46,077 nt of DNA from a virus. A model generated the notes under the pieces. The model ran no database searches and was not told where the DNA came from. It saw only the letters and a list, made by a program, of their open reading frames with translations. Each line of letters begins with the position of its first letter. Positions within the stretch are counted from its first letter, which is position 1. This document shows positions 39,279 through 46,077 of this stretch, piece by piece. The stretch covers positions 1 through 46,077 of IMG/VR virus record IMGVR_UViG_3300030107_004688; one strand, written 5' to 3'. The translations under genes were made by a program, and so were the position numbers.

Positions 39279-42200
39279 ATGAAAAATTTACCTCAACATA
39301 TTGAAAAGCTAGAAGGTGCAGCTGAGGCATTAACAGGAAATGAACCAATTCCTGCGGTTTTACCTGATGAAGTTTCTCAAGATGAAACACCTCCTATAAC
39401 TGAAGAACAAGCTTTAATTCCAGGAGATATACTTTCAACTGATGGTATTGCATCTAGAGATCTTATAGAACAAGAAGTTCTTAATGATCCTGAATATCAA
39501 AATATAAATAATGAATACGATTTTCAACAGGAAGTTAAAAGAAGAAGAGAATATAGAGCTAAAAAATTAGAACCTCAAAATATTCCCGGAACTCCTATAG
39601 TACCTAATATACCAAAAGGTGCGACACAAACTGAAAGAGAGTTACTTACAGATAAACTTTTTAATACTTTCTTAGCAGTTACAGAACATGAGAATGGGTT
39701 TCAATATGCAGATATGTTAATTAATAATATTATCTCAGAAACAAATGATTTTGGAAAAGGAGAATTATATGAACATGTAAAAGTTACAGATCTTTTACCT
39801 AGATTATTAGAAGTTTATCCTGATATTGATAGAGTTGAAGATCCTACAAATAATACTCCTCGTGATGTTAGTCCTACAGCAGAAAAATTAAAAAACTTTT
39901 TAAAAGAATTAAAAGACAGAGAAAACCATCCTTTATTATGGTTTGGAAAAGATGCTGTTAATGTAACAGGAGAATCTTTTAAAGAAGGTTTAATTGAAGC
40001 TCCTCAACATTTAGGACTAAAACTTATTGGTTTAATGTCAAAAACTGCTGAATGGGGTATTGGAGATGTTGTAAAAGACCAATATAAAATGGAAGGTCTT
40101 TCAGAAGAAGAAGCTGAAAAAAGAAAAAAAGAATTTTTTGATTTATCAGGATATTTTTGGCAACCAGATTTACCTGATACATTATTAGGTCAATTAGCTT
40201 TATCTGGTGGAGAATTTGGACTTGCTTATGCTACAGGAACACGTTTATATAATGCTGTAGCTGCTCCTATGAAAGCTATTTTTCCAGAAATAGCAGGAAT
40301 GATAGGAACTTCAACTGGCTTATCAACTCCGGGAGGAGCAATGGCAGCTAAAGAAGTTATGGGTGGAACTCTTATTGGTTCTAAAGAAGAAAGATTAGCG
40401 AGAGTTCTACAAATGTTAGGAGTAGGGGGAGAAGGTCCTCGTGGAAATTGGATTGATGATATAGCAGGATCAGAAGATGATAATATTTTTGAAGATCGTT
40501 TAAAACAATTTGTAGATTCTGTATATACAGGAGTAGGAATGTCTACTTTAGCTCCTTTAATAATGATGACAGGAAAAGCAGGATATCATGCAACTAAAGG
40601 ATCTGCCAAAAAAGCAGATAAATTATTAAAACATGGAGCAAGTTTTGCTACTAGACTTTTTCATAATTATCCTGTAGAAGATGCTATGAGAATGGATCTT
40701 GGTGGTCCTAAAGCAGTTAAACTTGATGAAGTAAAAAGAATTTTAGACCAAGCTAATGAGGCAATTTTCGGAGAAGCTACTACAGAAAGTGGTAAAAATC
40801 TTGTTAAAAAAATGAAAAATCTTATTAAGAAAGGAACTGGAGGAACACCTGAAAAAATAGATACAACAGTTTCCGATATGCTTAGAAATAAAGGATATCA
40901 ATTAGGAGATGATTCAATACAACCTATTATTAAAACAGAAACAACTTCATTTTTACAGCCTATTAAAGGTAGAAATATGGAAGAAGTTATTATTGATTCT
41001 GTTAAATTATTAGAAGGTGAACCTCTTCATTTTAAAAAAATTCTTGAACAAAATGAAAAATACTTTCCTGGTTTATTTAATCTTAAAAATATAAATGATA
41101 CAAATAGAAAACAAGCTATAGCTGAAGCAGCAGTACTTTATACTAATATTATGGAGAACCAAATAAAATCACATGGAGAAACTGTTCTAGATGGTATTAA
41201 AGTTAGAGAAGAACTAGAATTTATGTTTGGTGATCAATTAGATACATATTTTAAAGAATTTGCTGGTACAACCGATGTACTTCCCGGAACTTTATACGCA
41301 TTAAGACAATATGTAGTAGAAGAAAGTATTCCATATATGGCAAGTACTAAAGCTGTAGCAGCAGCAGCAAAACAAGTAGCTGAAGGTACATTAAAGTCTG
41401 TAGATAAAAAACTTCTTTTAAGATATTATATTGATACAGTAAGATTCTTAGATATATTAGGAGCAGAAGTTAAATTTTCTGGTAATATTGGTAGAACTTT
41501 AGAATCTTTAAAAGCTGGTGTCGGTGTAACTGACGATCTTTTAGATAATATTATATTAGGAGCTAAAGATGGTTCTTTAGAAGGAGAAGATTTACTAATA
41601 AATGTAGCTCAAACAGTAGATAAATATACAGATATCACTCAATTAATAAATGGAGCTAAACCTAAAGGTAAAATTTTTACTTTATTTCAAGGTATTAATT
41701 CTTGGTCAGTTTCAGGATTATTATCAGGTATAAAAACTTTAGCAGCAGGTCCTTTAGGATACACAACTTATACAGCCCTTAAAACTGGAGAAAATTATCT
41801 TGCTGCTGGATATAATAAAGCAGGAAAATTAATTTATAAAGCTACTTCTAGAGTTGATCCAAAAACAGGAAGAAGAGTAGGAGGAAATAAAATTGCTAAA
41901 TATCTATTAGGAACTGGTAAAGGAGTTACTAAAGCACAAGCAGATGCTTATTCCTTTGGATTAACTCAAGCTTTTTTAGAAGTTTTAGGAGGTACAGGAT
42001 ACTTTCAAGCAAAAGCAGGATTAACTGCACAAGCAGGAAAAGAAATTGTAGAAAGATCCCCTTTTGGAGAAGGATGGAGAGTTATGAAAAGTTTAGATTT
42101 AGGAGATCAAAGTAGCAAACATGAAATGATTAAAATGTTTGAAGGATCTACGGATGTTATAACTCTACCTATTGTTGGAGATATGGTAATGGCTAAAGGT

Positions 42201-44144
42201 GTGAATGGAGCTGCTATTGAAAAACTATTAGGTTTAGATAAACAAGGATTACAAGGACACTTAGCTCCTTTTCTTAAAATGTTAGCTAATGGAGCAGGAT
42301 TTCTTAATAGTGCTAATGCTCGTATAATAATGTCTCAAGATGGATTCCTGAGAACTATAACAGAAAGAGCAGAAATGCACATGAATGCTATGATGAAAGC
42401 GGAAAATAAACTTAGAGTACAACTTAGAGATAATCCTGATTTTCAAAAATCCTTAGAGTTTAATGAAGAATCTTTATTTAATGAGTACTTTTCTCAAGTA
42501 AGAAATTTTAGAAATTCTCCTGATATGATTGAAAAGGGGAAAGAAGCTGCTAGAGTTGCTGTAATGCAACAAAGAAAACGTGGTGGATATATAAGTAAAA
42601 TTGAAAATTTCAAAACTGATATTGGAGATACAGTAGGAGATATCCCTGCAAATTTAGCACGAAGTTATGTTGCTAGTAAGTTGTCATTTATTAGAACAAT
42701 GGCAAATATTTACAAACAAACTTTAACAGAAAGAGGTCTTGTAAAGCTTTCAAAAGGATTAGGACTTAGTAGAAAAGAAGCAAGAAAATTTGCAAATGAC
42801 GAAAAATTTAAACAATTTACATTAGCTCAAACAACTACTGGATTATTACTATTAAGTGCAGGAATTGGTGCTGCAAATCATTGGTTTGATACTGAAGAAA
42901 AAGAAATATATATGGAAGGAGTAGATACTGGAGATGAACATATTAGATCTAAAGGTGGTTCTTATATTTCTATGTCAATAGGTAAACCTTATGGACCACA
43001 AATTATAGTTAGAGATCTAAATTCTGGTAAAAAAACTTTTATTCCTATAGAAAGACTAGATATGGGGAAAGCTCCACTCGTTTTAGGAGCTATAATGGGA
43101 TCTACTTATAGACAGTTCTTAGAAGCAAATGCAAAAGTAAAAAGTAAAACTGTAGCTCTTCAAGGACAAAGAGAAGCTGATGAATTATATTTTAAATTTG
43201 CTAGAGCAATGGGAGACTTTCTTATGGATCTTCCTACAGCACAAGGAATCAAAGATACTGCCCATAATATGATACCTACAATGGGTCCAGAATGGAGACC
43301 GGGAAAAGAACTAGCTGATTTTTTGACATGGATAGGTAATCCTGTAACTACAGGAGGAGCAAGTATGTTTGCTTCAATAAAAAAAGCAGGAGAAGATGTT
43401 CGATTTCAAAGATATCAAGATCAAGAAACATACATGGAAGGATTTGAAGGAGGACATGAAGAACAAAGATATGAAACTAAAGGAGGAACTTTTGAATATT
43501 TGACAGATGCAGGAGAAATTACAGAAATAGGTAAAAAACTTGGTATTCTTCAAACTTTCTGGAATAGAATGAAAGATTTACATGAAAGAACATCTATAAT
43601 TGATATGAGAGATCCAGAAAATCCTGTTGTAGGACAGGATCTATATGCAATGGTAGATCCAGAAGGATATTTATTAAAGTATTTGCCAGATGAAACTGTA
43701 TCTAAATTATCTACAGCATTACAATCAATATCTCTTCCTTTCTATCCAATGACAGAAAGAAGTACACCTACTACAGATTTAATAATTGCATTTGGAATTG
43801 ATTATGATCATCCTAATGATTGGAATCATTATAATAATTATAATCTTTCTCCTGAACAAAAATATCATTGGGCAGTACTTGCAGGAAGAAAAAATAAAGA
43901 ATATTTTAGTGATTCTGAATGGCAGGAATTTCTTTTACAAGATAGATTAGGATATTTTGAAGAAAATTTTGATAAAATGGAAGAAAAAAATGATATAAAA
44001 CTTGAAATAGAAGATATAATAGATGATAATAGAAGAGAAGCTTTAGAGGAGATGCTTGCTCATGAACGAAATAGATCGGCAGAAATATATTTTGATAATG
44101 CTGCATCTCAACTTCCTGCTGAACATTCTCAAGCAGATTTATAA
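39279..44144 (+). CDS. Internal virion protein D (T7 gp16-like)
   Basis: 1621 residues (T7 gp16: 1318). The N-terminal 150 residues are acidic and do not show the lytic-transglycosylase E-S motif of T7 gp16. Hydrophobic stretches are present near 855 (SGLLSGIKTLAAGPLGYTTY) and near 1200 (FTLAQTTTGLLLLSAGIGAA), fitting a protein that crosses the inner membrane on ejection. The middle is helical; the end is acidic. The position before the tail fibre matches T7. TTTGGAGTTTA precedes the ATG. Confidence 0.8.
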   Translation: MKNLPQHIEKLEGAAEALTGNEPIPAVLPDEVSQDETPPITEEQALIPGDILSTDGIASRDLIEQEVLNDPEYQNINNEYDFQQEVKRRREYRAKKLEPQNIPGTPIVPNIPKGATQTERELLTDKLFNTFLAVTEHENGFQYADMLINNIISETNDFGKGELYEHVKVTDLLPRLLEVYPDIDRVEDPTNNTPRDVSPTAEKLKNFLKELKDRENHPLLWFGKDAVNVTGESFKEGLIEAPQHLGLKLIGLMSKTAEWGIGDVVKDQYKMEGLSEEEAEKRKKEFFDLSGYFWQPDLPDTLLGQLALSGGEFGLAYATGTRLYNAVAAPMKAIFPEIAGMIGTSTGLSTPGGAMAAKEVMGGTLIGSKEERLARVLQMLGVGGEGPRGNWIDDIAGSEDDNIFEDRLKQFVDSVYTGVGMSTLAPLIMMTGKAGYHATKGSAKKADKLLKHGASFATRLFHNYPVEDAMRMDLGGPKAVKLDEVKRILDQANEAIFGEATTESGKNLVKKMKNLIKKGTGGTPEKIDTTVSDMLRNKGYQLGDDSIQPIIKTETTSFLQPIKGRNMEEVIIDSVKLLEGEPLHFKKILEQNEKYFPGLFNLKNINDTNRKQAIAEAAVLYTNIMENQIKSHGETVLDGIKVREELEFMFGDQLDTYFKEFAGTTDVLPGTLYALRQYVVEESIPYMASTKAVAAAAKQVAEGTLKSVDKKLLLRYYIDTVRFLDILGAEVKFSGNIGRTLESLKAGVGVTDDLLDNIILGAKDGSLEGEDLLINVAQTVDKYTDITQLINGAKPKGKIFTLFQGINSWSVSGLLSGIKTLAAGPLGYTTYTALKTGENYLAAGYNKAGKLIYKATSRVDPKTGRRVGGNKIAKYLLGTGKGVTKAQADAYSFGLTQAFLEVLGGTGYFQAKAGLTAQAGKEIVERSPFGEGWRVMKSLDLGDQSSKHEMIKMFEGSTDVITLPIVGDMVMAKGVNGAAIEKLLGLDKQGLQGHLAPFLKMLANGAGFLNSANARIIMSQDGFLRTITERAEMHMNAMMKAENKLRVQLRDNPDFQKSLEFNEESLFNEYFSQVRNFRNSPDMIEKGKEAARVAVMQQRKRGGYISKIENFKTDIGDTVGDIPANLARSYVASKLSFIRTMANIYKQTLTERGLVKLSKGLGLSRKEARKFANDEKFKQFTLAQTTTGLLLLSAGIGAANHWFDTEEKEIYMEGVDTGDEHIRSKGGSYISMSIGKPYGPQIIVRDLNSGKKTFIPIERLDMGKAPLVLGAIMGSTYRQFLEANAKVKSKTVALQGQREADELYFKFARAMGDFLMDLPTAQGIKDTAHNMIPTMGPEWRPGKELADFLTWIGNPVTTGGASMFASIKKAGEDVRFQRYQDQETYMEGFEGGHEEQRYETKGGTFEYLTDAGEITEIGKKLGILQTFWNRMKDLHERTSIIDMRDPENPVVGQDLYAMVDPEGYLLKYLPDETVSKLSTALQSISLPFYPMTERSTPTTDLIIAFGIDYDHPNDWNHYNNYNLSPEQKYHWAVLAGRKNKEYFSDSEWQEFLLQDRLGYFEENFDKMEEKNDIKLEIEDIIDDNRREALEEMLAHERNRSAEIYFDNAASQLPAEHSQADL

Positions 44145-44159
44145 AAAGGAAAATAAACA

Positions 44160-45719
44160 ATGCCAGACTTAGCAAGACGAGGACCATTTAGTTATGATAG
44201 TCTAAGTAGAACAAGTGGTGATTACACCTTAACTAATTCTAAGTTTAATGCTGATAATGGTGAGATCTTAGAAGTCATCGTAAATGGTGTAAAGATAGAA
44301 GGAGATGGTTCTGTAGCAAATGGAACGGATGCTGCAGCTAAAGATCCTGCACATGGTTTCTATGTAGACAGTCTTACTTCTCCTACAAAAATAACACTAG
44401 TTTCTAATCCCGGTTCAGGAACAATAAAGATCTATAGACTCTCTAATCGTACTTCAGCTTCAGTAGACTTTGCTCCCGGATCTGTAATCAGAGAACAAGA
44501 CTTAGATAACAGTACCAACCAGACTCTTCACGTTGCTCAGGAAGCGATTGATATAGCTCTTAATGGTGTTGTACTTGATAATGATGATAAATGGAATGCA
44601 AGTAGTAAAGTAGTTAAGAGTGTTGCTGATGGTGTTGCAGATAACGATGCAGTAAATAAAGGACAATTAACTGCTACAGAAGTAACTACATTAGCTTATA
44701 GAAATACAACTAATGACTATAAACTAGAAGCAAAGGATTGGGCACAATTAATTACTTCTCAAGTAAAGGCTTATTCTGATGGATCAGTAACAGGAAGTTT
44801 TCTTGAGGATTCTGCAAAGAACTGGGCTTCAGGAATAACATCAGCTGCACCTTCTGCTGGTTCTGCTAAAGAATGGGCTATTGGTGGAGAAGGTACTGTA
44901 GGTACAGCCGTTGCAGGAGGAGAATATTCTGCTAAAAAACATGCACAAGATGCATCTACATCTGCAACAGCCGCTTCAGCATCAGAGACAGCCGCAGCAG
45001 CTAGTGAAGCCTCTGCGAATGCTTCTGCCAATGCAGTAGCAAGTGTTATAGATAATTTCTATGATAAGTACTTAGGAGCAATGGCAGATGATGCCACTCA
45101 AGGTACTAATCCTACACCTACAGGAACTTGGATTAAGAATTCATCTTCTATTACAGTATCAGCTAATACAAATATAAAGGTAGGACAAGTTGTAACAGGA
45201 ACAGGAATTCCGGCAGGAGCAAATGTATTATCAATAGACGGAACTACAGTAGTTATTTCAGATAATATGGATGCCGCTGGAACTGGTGTAAGTCTTACAT
45301 TTACTGGTTATGGTGTATATGGTACATTTAATGGTACTAAAGATGGTCCTGCTACTGATAATGACAATGGAGCACTAGCAGATGGAATGTTGTACTTTAA
45401 TACAACTGATGATGTAATGATGGTTTATGATACCACATCTAGTAAGTGGAAACAGTTACAACCTACTACATCAGAAATGACAGCTATTCAGACATGTCAT
45501 ACTAATATTAGTAGTATTAATGACTTTATAGATAAATATAGGATTGCTAGTTCTGCACCGGGATCTGATAATGACGATGGTGACTTATACTATAATACTT
45601 CAACGAACCAACTTAATGTTTACGATGGTTCTAGTTGGTCAGCTATTGGTCTTACACAGGCTCAAACTCAAACAGAAGCTAATAACGCAGCCGTTGCGAT
45701 GGCGATTGCACTTGGTTGA
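44160..45719 (+). CDS. Tail fibre protein (T7 gp17-like N-terminal domain)
   Basis: 519 residues. The first 160 residues (RRGPFSYDSLSRTSGDYTLT, VIREQDLDNSTNQTLHVAQE) match the phage T7 tail-fibre N-terminal domain that binds the tail. A collagen-like or Ala/Ser-rich stalk follows (ASTSATAASASETAAAASEA), then two similar Thr/Gly-rich beta modules ending LGLT-type strands (YDTTSSKWKQLQPT; YNTSTNQLNVYDGSSWSAIG). The last repeats are like pre-trimerisation repeats in other fibres. Its end recurs at the left edge of the window, followed by variant small genes. Confidence 0.88.
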   Translation: MPDLARRGPFSYDSLSRTSGDYTLTNSKFNADNGEILEVIVNGVKIEGDGSVANGTDAAAKDPAHGFYVDSLTSPTKITLVSNPGSGTIKIYRLSNRTSASVDFAPGSVIREQDLDNSTNQTLHVAQEAIDIALNGVVLDNDDKWNASSKVVKSVADGVADNDAVNKGQLTATEVTTLAYRNTTNDYKLEAKDWAQLITSQVKAYSDGSVTGSFLEDSAKNWASGITSAAPSAGSAKEWAIGGEGTVGTAVAGGEYSAKKHAQDASTSATAASASETAAAASEASANASANAVASVIDNFYDKYLGAMADDATQGTNPTPTGTWIKNSSSITVSANTNIKVGQVVTGTGIPAGANVLSIDGTTVVISDNMDAAGTGVSLTFTGYGVYGTFNGTKDGPATDNDNGALADGMLYFNTTDDVMMVYDTTSSKWKQLQPTTSEMTAIQTCHTNISSINDFIDKYRIASSAPGSDNDDGDLYYNTSTNQLNVYDGSSWSAIGLTQAQTQTEANNAAVAMAIALG

Positions 45720-46077
45720 TATTAAAGGATAATTATGGCAAATACGTTTAAAAATAAAATTTCAAAAGGAGTAGGAACATCTTTTTTCCATATTGGTGCT
45801 GCTAATCCTATTTCAGGTGGAGGATCCCAAACTGGAGCTTATACTGTAGGTGCAGAAACACAAACTACAGTTATTGGACTTTCAGTTTCTAATGTAACTG
45901 GTAGTTCTGTAGATGTAGATGTTCAGCTTTCTAGTGCTGCTGGTTCAGAAACTAATGATGTAAGAATTGTTAAGGGTATACCTGTTCCATCAGGATCAAC
46001 AGTTGTTTTAATCGGAGGTGACCAAAAGCTCGTAATGGAAACTGGAAACTTATTAAAAATAAAATCATCAGCCGCAT
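45666..46077 (+). repeat. Right copy of the imperfect end repeat
   Basis: Aligns to 1-373, with 39 extra bases within the small gene and scattered substitutions. The first 70 bases, covering the fibre 3' end and spacer, are identical. It ends at the position homologous to base 373, so both copies stop abruptly at the edge, as expected when an assembly graph is cut at a variable node. Confidence 0.85.
45735..46077 (+). CDS. Small tail-associated protein, variant B (partial)
   Basis: 114 complete codons and the first base of the next are present before the edge. It is the allele or paralogue of the gene at 70-414. Residues 1-14 and the C-terminal half match; residues 17-40 (FFHIGAANPISGGGSQTGAY and onwards) replace LTQIGSYAV and carry a 13-residue insertion with a Gly-Gly-Gly-Ser loop. 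Differences downstream are mainly synonymous. Variation is thus focused on one exposed loop, as in a host-interaction or immune-recognition surface. The true 3' end lies outside the window. Confidence 0.85.
   Translation, partial: MANTFKNKISKGVGTSFFHIGAANPISGGGSQTGAYTVGAETQTTVIGLSVSNVTGSSVDVDVQLSSAAGSETNDVRIVKGIPVPSGSTVVLIGGDQKLVMETGNLLKIKSSAA

Overview
The window is a nearly complete genome of a lytic, T7-type podovirus (Autographiviridae-like), rotated relative to its natural ends. All genes lie on the + strand. They include a single-subunit RNA polymerase, a gp2.5-type SSB, endonuclease I, a primase-helicase, a T7-type DNA polymerase, a FEN-type exonuclease, and the portal-scaffold-capsid-gp11-gp12-gp13/14/15/16-tail fibre series. 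The DNA is very AT-rich. The gene set (class II ribonucleotide reductase, DUF3310 protein, C1q/LamG-like tail proteins, small MC-start virion proteins) resembles marine podoviruses of low-GC bacteria such as SAR11. The host is inferred and nothing in the window proves it. No integrase or repressor was seen, which fits a virulent lifestyle.

Layout. 1-5,730: end of the tail-fibre gene, then a cassette of accessory tail/receptor-binding proteins and their chaperone-like partners. 5,727-7,169: lysis block (holin/spanin-like membrane proteins and an M15 peptidase). 7,170-7,860: a bona fide IscU, a 15-residue six-cysteine peptide and the small terminase. 7,968-9,650: large terminase. 9,651-10,290: mostly non-coding, with a candidate phage promoter, phased 10-bp repeats, dyads and a host-type promoter; this is the likely natural genome terminus and early leader. 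10,291-15,349: small early genes and a cytosine-5 methyltransferase. 15,296-15,381: tRNA-Tyr(GUA). 15,403-25,988: RNA polymerase and the replication and nucleotide-metabolism genes. 26,078-45,719: virion genes.

How it works together. Host RNA polymerase probably reads the early block from about 10.2 kb. The phage polymerase then takes over; a 10-13 bp motif (CTACTCTAGA) that occurs only in three intergenic gaps is a promoter candidate. Host DNA is presumably degraded by endonuclease I and the exonuclease, and its nucleotides recycled through the B12-dependent reductase. Capsid transcripts end at two consecutive hairpins. The last 412 bases repeat the first 373 with substitutions and a 13-codon insertion. 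The contig is therefore either circular with strain variation at the join, or carries a tandem duplicate of a small tail gene.

Most worth following up: the IscU plus CXC-peptide pair, the tRNA-Tyr that overlaps a gene and abuts the RNA polymerase gene, a nested-stem RNA at 19,059-19,143, the phased repeats at 9,978-10,057, and the divergent end repeat.
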